The notes: generated by a model not told the origin, from the sequence alone. Shown: positions 16,574-25,303, counted from the stretch's first letter. The stretch: 64,000 bases of DNA from Prevotella sp. UBA2809 (GCA_002351725.1 DEHD01000035.1:1-64000), one strand, 5' to 3'. A program made the numbers and translations.

Positions 16574-17497
16574 TTATATTCCAGCGCCGTCTTGGAAAGC
16601 GACATCGACGGCTTTGCTCTGCTGGATGCGCGAATGAGGTGGTACGCTGTGGGTTATCCAGATGTTACCACCAATCACCGAGTCGTGGCCGATGGTGATA
16701 CGCCCCAGAATCGAGGCATTAGAATAAACCGTTACGTGGTCTTCCAATATCGGGTGGCGTGGTATGTTCAGCATATTACCGTTCTCATCGTACTTAAAGC
16801 TCTTAGCACCAAGCGTAACACCCTGATAAAGCGTAACGTGGTTGCCAATAATGGTGGTCTCGCCAATAACTACACCTGTACCGTGGTCGATAGCGAAATA
16901 CTCGCCTATCTGTGCTCCTGGATGGATATCGATACCCGTCTTAGAATGTGCCAACTCGGTGATAATTCGAGGTATGACGGGCACCTCAAGCTGGTATAGC
17001 TTGTGAGCCACACGATAGTGAGTCATGGTGTTCATCGAAGGATAACAGAAAATAACCTCGCCATAGTTAGGCGCAGCTGGGTCGTTATCAAACATAGCCT
17101 GAACGTCGGTATAAAGCAGTCGCTTTATCTCGGGCAAAGCATCGATAAATGCCAGAGCCTTATTCTCGGCCTCACCATACACCTGATCCTTGGTGCGCTC
17201 GCCCTCGCAATGCTCGCAGAACTGAAGTCCGTGTGCTATCTGCTTAGTGAGCAACTTGACCAGCTCCTCCATTGCCACACCTATATGGTATGAGCGTATA
17301 GCCTCATCGGGTTGACGCTTTTCAAAATAGTCGGGGAAGATAATGTTCTTTACCAAAGCCACAATGCGCTTAACCATATCTACAGATGGCAGCGGAGCAA
17401 CCGTGGCCGGCATCATGCTTACCTCCCTTTCGGTTTGTTTCGAGAGCTCTGTGACATTCCTTCGCAGAGTCTCGTTTATTTTAGTCTTGTCCATCAT
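16574..17497 (-). CDS. cysE: Serine O-acetyltransferase
   Basis: Makes O-acetylserine from serine and acetyl-CoA, the first step of cysteine synthesis. The 307 residues have an N-terminal helical domain and a C-terminal left-handed beta-helix of hexapeptide repeats with IHPGAQIGEYFAIDHGTG (catalytic His) and VVIGETTIIGNHVTLYQG. The N-terminal extension is longer than in E. coli CysE, like the EpsC/plant-type SATs common in Bacteroidetes. It begins ATGATG. Upstream on the same strand, 28 bases away, is a histidine kinase. Confidence 0.9.
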   Translation of the reverse strand: MMDKTKINETLRRNVTELSKQTEREVSMMPATVAPLPSVDMVKRIVALVKNIIFPDYFEKRQPDEAIRSYHIGVAMEELVKLLTKQIAHGLQFCEHCEGERTKDQVYGEAENKALAFIDALPEIKRLLYTDVQAMFDNDPAAPNYGEVIFCYPSMNTMTHYRVAHKLYQLEVPVIPRIITELAHSKTGIDIHPGAQIGEYFAIDHGTGVVIGETTIIGNHVTLYQGVTLGAKSFKYDENGNMLNIPRHPILEDHVTVYSNASILGRITIGHDSVIGGNIWITHSVPPHSRIQQSKAVDVAFQDGAGI

Positions 17498-17525
17498 AAT
17501 TCAGTTGATTAATAAAACAATCTTT

Positions 17526-18356
17526 TTACAATCCCTTGTTCTTATCGCGTAGGCGACATGGGAAGAATACGCTAACTGTTGTGCCTTTACCCTCATCAGA
17601 ACGTATAGAAATCTCACCATTCAAAGCATCTACTATAGCCTTACTGATACTGAGACCCAGACCAGAATTCTGATTAAAAAGATTTAGGGCTTCGTCGTTT
17701 GTTGCTGTATCAGAGATACCGGTATGGAAACTCTGTGCAACGCCATCGCCTGTATCGGTGATGTTTACCAAAAGGCCATTACGCTCAGCCTCGTAATTGA
17801 TGGTAATAGAGCCTATAGTGGTATGACGAGAGGCATTCTGCAAAAGATGCATCATTAGCTGATACATAAGATTGGTATCGAGTGTGGCCTTGCAATGAGG
17901 CGACAACTTACTACGAACAGCCACCGAAACACCTGGTGTAACGTCGCGCTGAATCTCACGACGATAGCTGGCCATAAGCTCGGCAAGGTTTACCTCGACA
18001 AAAGTAAACGTCTGCACTCCACTCTCGTAATTTGAAAGCTCAAGAAGCTGAGATACGAAATACATCAGCTGGTTGCCATCCTTGTTAATCTGGGTAACGT
18101 AATTCAATATATGCTGGGGCTTAACGTTATCAACACCTTCAGAAATAAGCTCGTTACTTTTGGTGATAATAGAGTTAAGAGGATTACGCAGAGCATGACT
18201 AACGTTGGCCAGGAAAACCGTCTTGATATGCTCAGAACGGCGGGCACGCACTACCTCCTTACCCAACAAGGCGCGATAATGTCTATCCATAAAGAAAAAT
18301 CCCGCTGCTACCAAAAGCAACAAAACAACGATAATAATAATCTGCAAAATATTCAT
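17526..18356 (-). CDS. Membrane-anchored sensor histidine kinase without a sensor domain
   Basis: 276 residues: one N-terminal helix (2-23), then directly a HisKA-like dimerisation domain with FLANVSHALRNPL (His54) and a HATPase_c domain with N-box HLLQNASRHT, DTGDGV and GLGLSIS. The residue after His54 is Ala where almost all such kinases have Glu or Asp, which helps catalysis, so autokinase activity may be reduced. No periplasmic or PAS sensor and no adjacent response regulator; partner unknown. A promoter box lies at 18388-18395. Confidence 0.82.
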   Translation of the reverse strand: MNILQIIIIVVLLLLVAAGFFFMDRHYRALLGKEVVRARRSEHIKTVFLANVSHALRNPLNSIITKSNELISEGVDNVKPQHILNYVTQINKDGNQLMYFVSQLLELSNYESGVQTFTFVEVNLAELMASYRREIQRDVTPGVSVAVRSKLSPHCKATLDTNLMYQLMMHLLQNASRHTTIGSITINYEAERNGLLVNITDTGDGVAQSFHTGISDTATNDEALNLFNQNSGLGLSISKAIVDALNGEISIRSDEGKGTTVSVFFPCRLRDKNKGL

Positions 18357-18387
18357 ATTTCCCCAGCTTTTATATAAGTTCAGACTG

Positions 18388-18395
18388 CAAAGATA
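18388..18395 (-). promoter_or_regulatory. Promoter box TATCTTTG for the histidine kinase
   Basis: Minus strand TATCTTTGC lies 31 bases before the kinase ATG. Confidence 0.6.
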
Positions 18396-18445
18396 GCAAA
18401 AATATTAAAAAGAAATAAGCAGTTAACGTTTGTTAACTGCTTATT
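18396..18445 (-). terminator. Terminator of hsp20
   Basis: AATAAGCAGTTAAC (18414-18427) and GTTAACTGCTTATT (18432-18445) form a perfect 14-bp stem around a GTTT loop. On the minus strand a T-rich tract (TTCTTTTTAATATTTTT) follows. Confidence 0.85.
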
Positions 18446-18452
18446 CTTCAAC

Positions 18453-18878
18453 TTATGCGATTTCTATCTGTCGCGATAGCTTTACTTTCTCTTCAACTAC
18501 CTTAGGCAACTCTACCGTAAGAACGCCGTTTTCTACGTGTGCCTTGATGTCGTCCTTCTTCACATCATCTGGGAGTATCAGTGTTTGTTCATACTTTGAG
18601 TACGAGAACTCGCGACGCAGGTAGCGTATATTCTTGTCCTCTTCTTTGTGCTCCTGCTTACTCTCCATCTTGATGATAAGGTTGCCCTCGTCGTTGATGT
18701 GAACATTAAAATCCTCCTTCTTCATGCCCGGTGCTGCAAGCTCTACTGTGTAGGCCTTGTCGCTTTCTTTAACATTGATAGCTGGTGCTGTGTAGTTGCT
18801 CTTTGGAACGAAATCGGTATCGAACAAATCTCCAAACACACTTGGAATCCAACTGTTACTTCTCATTACTGGCATCAT
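18453..18878 (-). CDS. Small heat-shock protein, Hsp20 / alpha-crystallin family
   Basis: A 141-residue ATP-independent holdase. The alpha-crystallin domain spans about 35-135, with ELAAPGMKKEDFNVHI and the C-terminal strand motif ENGVLTVELPK; the tail has an I-E-I type anchor (RQIEIA). It has an unusually good Shine-Dalgarno (AGGAGGT, 7 bases from ATG), a sigma-54-like promoter upstream, and its own terminator, so it appears to be a separately induced stress gene downstream of mfd. Confidence 0.92.
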   Translation of the reverse strand: MMPVMRSNSWIPSVFGDLFDTDFVPKSNYTAPAINVKESDKAYTVELAAPGMKKEDFNVHINDEGNLIIKMESKQEHKEEDKNIRYLRREFSYSKYEQTLILPDDVKKDDIKAHVENGVLTVELPKVVEEKVKLSRQIEIA

Positions 18879-18885
18879 AATTTTT

Positions 18886-18892
18886 ACCTCCT
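18886..18892 (-). promoter_or_regulatory. Strong Shine-Dalgarno AGGAGGT before hsp20
   Basis: Minus strand AGGAGGT with a 7-base spacer to ATG 18878. Perfect SD sites are rare in Bacteroidetes and I saw no other in this window, which suggests strong or regulated translation of hsp20. Confidence 0.7.
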
Positions 18893-18965
18893 AATTCTAT
18901 TGTTTTTAAATTGATTAAACATGTTATGAACTTTGGTTCTGAGAACCGCGTTCACCATGCTAAAG

Positions 18966-18981
18966 GCAAAATAGATGCCGA
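18966..18981 (-). promoter_or_regulatory. Candidate sigma-54 (-24/-12) promoter for hsp20
   Basis: Minus strand TCGGCATCTATTTTGC aligns with the sigma-54 consensus TTGGCACGNNNNTTGC: the GG and GC dinucleotides have the required spacing, and TTGC is exact. No TAnnTTTG box was found closer to the gene. The transcript would have a leader of about 75 bases. Confidence 0.5.
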
Positions 18982-18993
18982 GGGAAAACATTG

Positions 18994-19029
18994 TGTCATA
19001 ATGACAGAATCTGCTGACATATTGACAGA
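18994..19029. promoter_or_regulatory. Two palindromic operator-like sites 21 bp apart upstream of hsp20
   Basis: TGTCATAATGACAGA (18994-19008) and TGACATATTGACAGA (19015-19029) are direct repeats, each near-palindromic (TGTCAT-A-ATGACA is perfect), two helical turns apart. They overlap the final codons of mfd and sit roughly 45-70 bases upstream of the predicted sigma-54 start. Confidence 0.4.
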
Positions 19030-22000
19030 GCAGCAGCAACCGTTGGTACTTCGGAAATAACTACAGAACGCTTGCCACTTGCCTCACGGAAGTTACATTG
19101 GCGTGGGTTATTAGACACGTAATGAAGTATTCGGCCAAAGGCTTCACTCTGGTAGTATGGACTATCATCGCGAGATACGAAGTAGAAATACATCTTCTGT
19201 TGCTTAAGCATTATCTTCTCGATACCAAGCTGCTTGCCGGCAACACGAAGCGGAACCACAAGTATAAGTTCCTCGCTGACATCGGGGATAGGACCAAAAC
19301 GGTCTACCATACGTTTGCGATAGGCATCGAGTTGCAGCTGTAGCTGGGTACTGTTGGCAAGATTGTCGAGCTCGCGATAGAGCAGCATACGCTCGGAATC
19401 GCTTGGCACATACTGATCGGGGAAATACATCTCGATATCAGAATCGAGAGCGCAATCATCCACCCAGGCGATATTGCTGGTATCAACATCATTATTAGAA
19501 TCGCCCTTCTTGCTTGCAGCCGATTCGGCAGCAGCAAACTCGGGTTCCTCGTTTTTAAGCTCAGACATGGCCTGATTCAATATCTTCTGATATGTCTCAT
19601 AACCAAGATCGGCAATAAAACCACTCTGCTCAGAACCCAGAAGATTACCTGCACCGCGGATGTCAAGATCCTGCATCGCTATGTTTATGCCAGAACCAAG
19701 ATCGGAGAAATTCTCAAGAGCCTCGAGGCGGCGTCGACTCTCGGGATTAAGCGCCGAGAGCGGTGGTGCCAACAGATAACAGAAAGCCTTACGGTTGCCT
19801 CGGCCCACACGACCACGCATCTGGTGGAGATCGCTAAGTCCGAAGTTATGGGCACCATTAATAATGATGGTGTTGGCATTAGGTATGTCGATACCGTTCT
19901 CTACGATAGTAGTAGAGAGCAGCACATCATAGTCGTAATTAGAGAAGTCGAGAATAATCTTTTCCAGCTGCTCTGGTTTCATCTGTCCGTGACCTATTGC
20001 AATACGGGCATCGGGCACATACTTCTGTATTATCTCGGCTATGTGTTCAAGATCGGAAATGCGATTGTTGACAAAATAAACCTGACCATTACGTGACATC
20101 TCGAAGTTTATAGCCTCCGACAGAATCTCGGGCGAGAAAGTATGTATCTCGGTCTGTATGGGATATCGGTTAGGCGGTGGAGTCTGGATAACACTAAGAT
20201 CGCGCGCGCCAACCAGCGAGAACTGGAGAGTACGCGGGATTGGTGTGGCCGACATAGTGAGGGTGTCGACAGAGGTCTTCATCTGACGAAGTTTCTCCTT
20301 TGTTGAGACTCCGAACTTCTGTTCCTCGTCGATGATAAGCAAACCAAGATCCTTGAACTTTATAGACTTGCTGATAAGACGATGAGTACCAATAATGATA
20401 TCAATCTTACCCTCGGCCAGATCCTTTAAAATCTGAGTGGTATCTTTCTGAGTGCGGGCACGAGTGAGATAATCAACGCGAACGGGCATATCCTTAAGTC
20501 GACCAGAGAAGGTACGGAAATGCTGGTAGGCCAGCACAGTGGTGGGCACAAGCACTGCTACCTGTTTACCATCGACAGCTGCCTTGAAAGCAGCACGCAC
20601 GGCAACCTCAGTCTTACCAAAACCTACATCGCCACACACCAATCGGTCCATTGGGCGTGCCTTCTCCATATCGGCCTTGACATCCTGAGTGGCTTTTAAC
20701 TGATCGGGGGTATCTTCATAAAGGAACGAGGCCTCGAGCTCGTGTTGCAGATAGGAGTCGTGACTGAAGGCAAAACCCTTTTCACGACGGCGTTTGGCAT
20801 ATAGTTTTATAAGGTCGCGCGCAATCTCTTTGATATGCGCCTTGGTACGTTCCTTGATTCGCTCCCACTGACCTGTGCCAAGCGTAGACAAACGTGGTGC
20901 TTCGCCATTATCGTGCCCCTTATATTTCGACACTTTATAAAGTGAATGGATTGACACATAGATGGCATCGCCCTTCTGGTAGATAATCTTGATCATCTCC
21001 TGATAGCCATCACCCTGAGGCATACGCACCAAACCACCAAACTTACCCACACCGTGGTCTACATGAACAACAAAGTCACCAATCTCAAACTGCTGTATCT
21101 CCTTGAGTGTCAACGCCATTTTACCGCTACGGGCCTTGTCGCTCTTAAGGTTGTACTTATGGAATCGGTCGAATATCTGATGATCGGTAAAGAAACACAC
21201 TTTAAGATCATCATCGATAAAACCCTCATGCAGAGTTTTTTCAACCGGGGTAAAACGAATTGCGCTATGTTCGCCCTCTGCCTCGGCACGCTGAGAAAAG
21301 ATATCCTTAAGACGCTCATTCTGCTTGGCACTATCAGCAAGAATATAGAGCTGATAACCCTGCTGAAGATAAGTATCGAACGATTGGAACAGCAGCTCGA
21401 AATTCTTATGGAAAAGAGGTTGTATCGTGATATTAAAACGAATAATACTGCAATCGGGCACAGAAGAACGGTGACCAAACTCGATGCGACGGAAGTTCTC
21501 GGCCTGAGACATAAACTGAGGACCTGTGATGAGAGGCATTTCTTCCTGGAAACAGGCATCGATAGCATCACGAACATAAAGATAATCTCTGGTAGCGATC
21601 ATCGTATCCTGTGGCAAGAGAGAGAGGAAAGGCTCTTGAGCAGCATCGGTAGCCTCTAGTTCGGGCACAATCTCTACCCTATCACGAACATCAAGCGAGA
21701 GCTGGTCTTCTACCTGAAAAGTACGAACAGAATCAACATCGTCGCCAAAGAAATCTATGCGATAAGGATACTCGCAACTATATGAATAAACATCGAGGAT
21801 AGAGCCACGAAGCGCGAACTGCCCAGGCTCGTAAACATAATCAACCTCATTAAAGCCAAACTCACGCAGTTGTTTGGCAACATCGCCCACAGGCACCTGC
21901 TGGTCTTTTTCTATCACCAGCATACGGGCATTCAGTGTTTGCTTGGGCACAACCATCTCTGCCAAGGCCTCAGGGTAAGTCACAATATATAATTGGCTAT

Positions 22001-22349
22001 TGACGATTGATAATTGCGTCATGACCTCTGTTCTCAATATCTGCGAGGCAGAATCAAGCTGACCATACTTGATGGCGCGACGATAGCTACTGGGGAAGAA
22101 CAGAACTTGACGAGTACCCAACAGTTGCGTCAAGTCGTGATAAAAATAGCCAGCATCTTCAGCATCCTGAAGCACAAACAGGATGGGAGCCTTACACTTG
22201 GCAGCCAGACTACCAAACAACATGGGGGCACTCGAGGCCAAAAGCCCTTCAAGGAAAATACGCCGTGTAGCAGTATTTCCTATCTCATTAGCCAATGCTG
22301 CAACCTGTGGCAACTTGGCATAAACTTTCTCTAAATCTTCTAACTTCAT
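18996..22349 (-). CDS. mfd: Transcription-repair coupling factor
   Basis: A DNA translocase that removes stalled RNA polymerase and recruits UvrA. From ATG 22349 the protein is 1117 residues, near the family size. The order is UvrB-like N-terminal domain, RNAP-interacting domain (FEIGDFVVHVDHGVGKFGGL), then superfamily-2 helicase with CGDVGFGKTEVA (Walker A), LLIIDEEQKFG (DEEQ box), SATPIPRTL and the TRG motif region, and a C-terminal TRCF domain. The longer frame to 22382 lies upstream of the promoter box and is rejected. A heptad repeat encodes QLSIVNSQLYIV in the N-terminal part. Confidence 0.95.
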   Translation of the reverse strand: MKLEDLEKVYAKLPQVAALANEIGNTATRRIFLEGLLASSAPMLFGSLAAKCKAPILFVLQDAEDAGYFYHDLTQLLGTRQVLFFPSSYRRAIKYGQLDSASQILRTEVMTQLSIVNSQLYIVTYPEALAEMVVPKQTLNARMLVIEKDQQVPVGDVAKQLREFGFNEVDYVYEPGQFALRGSILDVYSYSCEYPYRIDFFGDDVDSVRTFQVEDQLSLDVRDRVEIVPELEATDAAQEPFLSLLPQDTMIATRDYLYVRDAIDACFQEEMPLITGPQFMSQAENFRRIEFGHRSSVPDCSIIRFNITIQPLFHKNFELLFQSFDTYLQQGYQLYILADSAKQNERLKDIFSQRAEAEGEHSAIRFTPVEKTLHEGFIDDDLKVCFFTDHQIFDRFHKYNLKSDKARSGKMALTLKEIQQFEIGDFVVHVDHGVGKFGGLVRMPQGDGYQEMIKIIYQKGDAIYVSIHSLYKVSKYKGHDNGEAPRLSTLGTGQWERIKERTKAHIKEIARDLIKLYAKRRREKGFAFSHDSYLQHELEASFLYEDTPDQLKATQDVKADMEKARPMDRLVCGDVGFGKTEVAVRAAFKAAVDGKQVAVLVPTTVLAYQHFRTFSGRLKDMPVRVDYLTRARTQKDTTQILKDLAEGKIDIIIGTHRLISKSIKFKDLGLLIIDEEQKFGVSTKEKLRQMKTSVDTLTMSATPIPRTLQFSLVGARDLSVIQTPPPNRYPIQTEIHTFSPEILSEAINFEMSRNGQVYFVNNRISDLEHIAEIIQKYVPDARIAIGHGQMKPEQLEKIILDFSNYDYDVLLSTTIVENGIDIPNANTIIINGAHNFGLSDLHQMRGRVGRGNRKAFCYLLAPPLSALNPESRRRLEALENFSDLGSGINIAMQDLDIRGAGNLLGSEQSGFIADLGYETYQKILNQAMSELKNEEPEFAAAESAASKKGDSNNDVDTSNIAWVDDCALDSDIEMYFPDQYVPSDSERMLLYRELDNLANSTQLQLQLDAYRKRMVDRFGPIPDVSEELILVVPLRVAGKQLGIEKIMLKQQKMYFYFVSRDDSPYYQSEAFGRILHYVSNNPRQCNFREASGKRSVVISEVPTVAAALSICQQILSL
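21989..22016. repeat. Heptad tandem array (nnnATTG)n inside mfd
   Basis: ATAATTG, GCTATTG, ACGATTG, ATAATTG in exact 7-base steps. On the coding strand it reads as Q-L-S-I-V-N-S-Q-L-Y-I-V within the N-terminal UvrB-like region. Confidence 0.82.
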
Positions 22350-22362
22350 CGTGTTTAGGCTG

Positions 22363-22370
22363 CAAAAATA
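22363..22370 (-). promoter_or_regulatory. Promoter box TATTTTTG for mfd
   Basis: Minus strand TATTTTTGC ends 13 bases before ATG 22349. Confidence 0.6.
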
Positions 22371-22413
22371 CAAAAAAAACATGTAATTCGTATAATTCGT
22401 GCCAAAAATTCAT

Positions 22414-22421
22414 TATCTTTG
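22414..22421 (+). promoter_or_regulatory. Promoter box TATCTTTG for the glycosyltransferase operon
   Basis: TATCTTTGC ends 24 bases before ATG 22446; divergent from the mfd promoter. Confidence 0.65.
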
Positions 22422-22445
22422 CAGCGTTTTTTAATTAGTAAAGAA

Positions 22446-23198
22446 ATGCATCAGAGTGATAGTATTGTTATAATTCCCACCTATAACGAGAAGGAGAATA
22501 TCGAGAAAATCATACGTGCGATATTCGCCTTGGAGAAGAGTTTCCATATATTGGTGATCGACGATGGATCGCCTGATGGTACAGCTGCCATTGTTCGCGG
22601 ACTGATATCTACAGAGTTCGGAAGTAGGCTGAATATTGTGGAGCGTAGCGGAAAATTGGGCTTAGGTACTGCTTACATCGCTGGATTTAAATGGGCGCTT
22701 GAGCACGACTATGAATATATCTTCGAGATGGATGCCGACTTTAGTCATGACCCCAACGACTTGCCACGCTTGTACGCAGCTTGCCACGACGAAGGTTACG
22801 ACGTAGCTATTGGAAGTCGCTATGTATCAGGAGTAAACGTAGTTAACTGGCCTATAGGCAGAGTGCTGATGAGCTACTTTGCCTCGAAATACGTAAGACT
22901 GGTTACAGGATTTAACGTGCACGACACCACTGCCGGATTTAAGTGCTACAAGCGCAGAGTACTGCAAACCATCGAACTCGACAAGATACGCTTCAAGGGA
23001 TACGCCTTCCAGATTGAGATGAAGTACACAGCGTATAAGATTGGTTTCAAGATAAAAGAGGTTTCTGTTATATTTGTAAACCGCAGAGAGGGTACCAGCA
23101 AGATGAGCGGCGGCATCTTTGGCGAAGCATTCTTTGGCGTGATGAAGCTGCGCTGGGACGGATGGACGCGCAAATACCCTAAGATCATTGACAAATAA
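22446..23198 (+). CDS. Polyprenol-phosphate mannosyltransferase-like GT2
   Basis: A 250-residue GT2 enzyme of the DPM1 type: VIIPTYNEKENIEKI, VIDDGSPDGT, FEMDADFSHDP (DAD metal motif), IGSRY and a C-terminal NRREGTSKMSG. There are no C-terminal membrane helices, so it resembles the soluble bacterial forms that transfer mannose or a similar sugar from GDP/UDP-sugar to polyprenyl phosphate at the inner face of the membrane. The start is at 22446 because the promoter box overlaps the earlier TTG. It is first in a three-gene run with an acyltransferase and a phosphoesterase. Confidence 0.85.
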   Translation: MHQSDSIVIIPTYNEKENIEKIIRAIFALEKSFHILVIDDGSPDGTAAIVRGLISTEFGSRLNIVERSGKLGLGTAYIAGFKWALEHDYEYIFEMDADFSHDPNDLPRLYAACHDEGYDVAIGSRYVSGVNVVNWPIGRVLMSYFASKYVRLVTGFNVHDTTAGFKCYKRRVLQTIELDKIRFKGYAFQIEMKYTAYKIGFKIKEVSVIFVNRREGTSKMSGGIFGEAFFGVMKLRWDGWTRKYPKIIDK

Positions 23199-23203
23199 GA
23201 ATT

Positions 23204-23965
23204 ATGATTACCTTACTATATAGAATCTACCAATTTATTATCTGCTTGCCTGGAATTGTGTTGATGACCATCATCACAGCCATCGAAGTTGGACTCGGAA
23301 CGACACTTGGTAATGGACATTTCTGGGGATATTTCCCTGGTCACTTATGGGGAAAGATGATACTCAAGATGTTTCTTATTCCAGTAAAGGTTGAGGGACG
23401 CGAGAATCTGGAGAAAGACCAGAGCTACGTGTTTGTGGCCAACCATCAGGGATCGTTCGACATATTCTTAATTTACGGACATCTGAACCGCAACTTTAAG
23501 TGGATGATGAAGCAGCAGCTTCGCAAAATTCCCTTCTTGGGATATGCCTGTGCCAAAAGTCACCAGATATTCGTTGACAAGCGTGGACCAAGTAAGATTC
23601 GCAAAACTTACGAGGAAGCACGCGAGATACTCAAGGAAGGCTACAGCGTAACTGTTTTCCCTGAGGGAGCACGCTCGTTTACAGGTCACATGGGGCACTT
23701 TAAGAAGGGAGCGTTTGCTCTGGCCGACGAATTACAGCTGCCTGTTGTTCCGCTTACAATAAATGGATCGTTCGACATTCTGCCACGTATGAAGGGATTC
23801 AACTTTGTGAACTGGCACCCAATGACGCTAACTATCCACCAACCAATATATCCCGTAGGACAAGGTCAGGAGAACATTGATGCCACAATGCGTCAAGCAT
23901 ACGACTCGGTAATGTCATCTATCGACCCGAAATATCAGGGATTTGTAGAGAATCCTGACCAATGA
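23204..23965 (+). CDS. 1-acyl-sn-glycerol-3-phosphate acyltransferase family (PlsC-like)
   Basis: 253 residues with one N-terminal membrane helix (about 5-30), the HX4D motif N-H81-QGSF-D86, a GX FPEGARS substrate block around 150-165, and a later VPLTINGS. These enzymes add the second acyl chain in phosphatidic acid synthesis or related lipid acylations at the inner membrane. It starts 5 bases after the glycosyltransferase and overlaps the next gene by 4 bases (ATGA), so the three are one operon. Confidence 0.9.
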   Translation: MITLLYRIYQFIICLPGIVLMTIITAIEVGLGTTLGNGHFWGYFPGHLWGKMILKMFLIPVKVEGRENLEKDQSYVFVANHQGSFDIFLIYGHLNRNFKWMMKQQLRKIPFLGYACAKSHQIFVDKRGPSKIRKTYEEAREILKEGYSVTVFPEGARSFTGHMGHFKKGAFALADELQLPVVPLTINGSFDILPRMKGFNFVNWHPMTLTIHQPIYPVGQGQENIDATMRQAYDSVMSSIDPKYQGFVENPDQ

Positions 23966-25143
23966 TTGCTCGTGCGCCATACCTATTTCTGCTGTTGATC
24001 ATGGTACCCGACTTGTACCTTGATATGCACTATTGGCGACATAAGTTTCCTTTGGCAAAGCGAATAATATATTGGTTGCCATCGTTAATACTTATTGCTT
24101 ACACACTAAAGCTAACCTACGAGCCAGAGTTTATACCTGCTAACCCTAACACGCTATACATATACTTACTATTGTTAGGACTGGTATCAATTCCAAAGTG
24201 TGCTTACATGTTGTGCTCGGTTATCGGTCTATGGTTGAGTAAGCTAGTAAGGCTTTTCAAGAAACACAAGCATGGCAAGCCCAAAAACTATGGAAACCTT
24301 GTTGGCATTATCGCAACCGTACTTATATGGTATGTAGTGCTGTATGGTGCATTTGTGGGATTCCAAAAACTGGAGATTAATCATCAGACTTACTCATCGG
24401 CCGAACTACCTAAGGAGTTCGACGGCTATAAGATAGTTTTGTTCTCTGATGCCCATGTAGGTACCATGAAGGGCGACAGACAATGGATGTTAGAAAGGGC
24501 CGTGAACACAATCAACGACCAGAAGGCCGACCTGATAATGTTTACAGGTGATCTACAGAACATTAAGCCAAAAGATATCGCAGAACACCAGGAACTACTT
24601 AGCAAATTGAAGGCTAAAGATGGTGTATACAGCGTGCTTGGCAACCACGACTACGACAAATACATGCATCCCATAGACGACCGCCAAGCGCAACGATGCA
24701 AGGAGACCATCGCACTCGAAAAGAGCATGGGTTGGAAACTGCTGATGAACGAACATCGCGTGATTCGTCGCGGCGGAAGCGAGATAACCATAGCCGGAAT
24801 GGAGAATGATGGCGACGGCAAACATTTCCCCCAGAATGGCAACATAAATAAAGCTATCGGTAATGCCAAAGGTTTCGTACTGATGTTAGAGCACGACCCC
24901 AGCTCGTGGCGTAGAAAGATTATCCCTGACGGAAGAGCACAACTGACCTTGAGCGGACATACGCACAACATGCAGTTCTCGCTGTTCGGATGGAGCCCCA
25001 TGTCGGCACTTGGCAAGGAGATTAACGGATGGTACAAGGAAGGCAATCAGTCGCTCTTTGTTACAGCCGGCTTAGGTGCCCTCATCCCCTGGCGCTTTGG
25101 CGCCACAGGCGAAATCGTAGTACTGACACTAAAGAAACAATAA
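23962..25143 (+). CDS. Membrane-anchored metallophosphoesterase (calcineurin-like, YkuE/YaeI type)
   Basis: 393 residues; four or five N-terminal hydrophobic helices (to about 150) and then a calcineurin-like domain with the metal motifs FSDAHVG, FTGDLQN, VLGNHDYD, LEHDP and SGHTHNMQ. Homologues such as YaeI act on phospholipid or UDP-diacylglucosamine substrates; the real substrate is unknown. Its start overlaps the acyltransferase stop, hinting at a lipid-related role. The gene ends 50 bases before a four-unit palindromic repeat. Confidence 0.87.
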   Translation: MIARAPYLFLLLIMVPDLYLDMHYWRHKFPLAKRIIYWLPSLILIAYTLKLTYEPEFIPANPNTLYIYLLLLGLVSIPKCAYMLCSVIGLWLSKLVRLFKKHKHGKPKNYGNLVGIIATVLIWYVVLYGAFVGFQKLEINHQTYSSAELPKEFDGYKIVLFSDAHVGTMKGDRQWMLERAVNTINDQKADLIMFTGDLQNIKPKDIAEHQELLSKLKAKDGVYSVLGNHDYDKYMHPIDDRQAQRCKETIALEKSMGWKLLMNEHRVIRRGGSEITIAGMENDGDGKHFPQNGNINKAIGNAKGFVLMLEHDPSSWRRKIIPDGRAQLTLSGHTHNMQFSLFGWSPMSALGKEINGWYKEGNQSLFVTAGLGALIPWRFGATGEIVVLTLKKQ

Positions 25144-25193
25144 AACGCTACATCTCTCACATCAACTTTTGCATCGTTTGACTCGAGTATTTT

Positions 25194-25276
25194 GTTCCCC
25201 TTATTGGAACCGTTTGTTCCCAGCTTGGGAACAATTCATTCCCAACGTGGGAACAAGTCGTTCCCAAGCTGGGAAC
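25194..25276. repeat. Four palindromic units in exact 22-bp register (GTTCCCAnnnTGGGAAC)
   Basis: 17-base palindromic units begin at 25194, 25216, 25238 and 25260: GTTCCCCTTATTGGAAC, GTTCCCAGCTTGGGAAC, ATTCCCAACGTGGGAAC, GTTCCCAAGCTGGGAAC, separated by 5-base spacers. They fill the gap between two convergent genes and end in an A-run, so each could form a hairpin and the last one could terminate plus-strand transcripts only weakly (no U-run). Confidence 0.92.
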
Positions 25277-25303
25277 AAAAAAGACACAAATTGCTGTCAA
25301 CAT

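Noticed and set aside
25194..25276. CRISPR array
   Set aside because: The units are palindromic and separated by only 5 bases, with no 30-base unique spacers and no cas gene.
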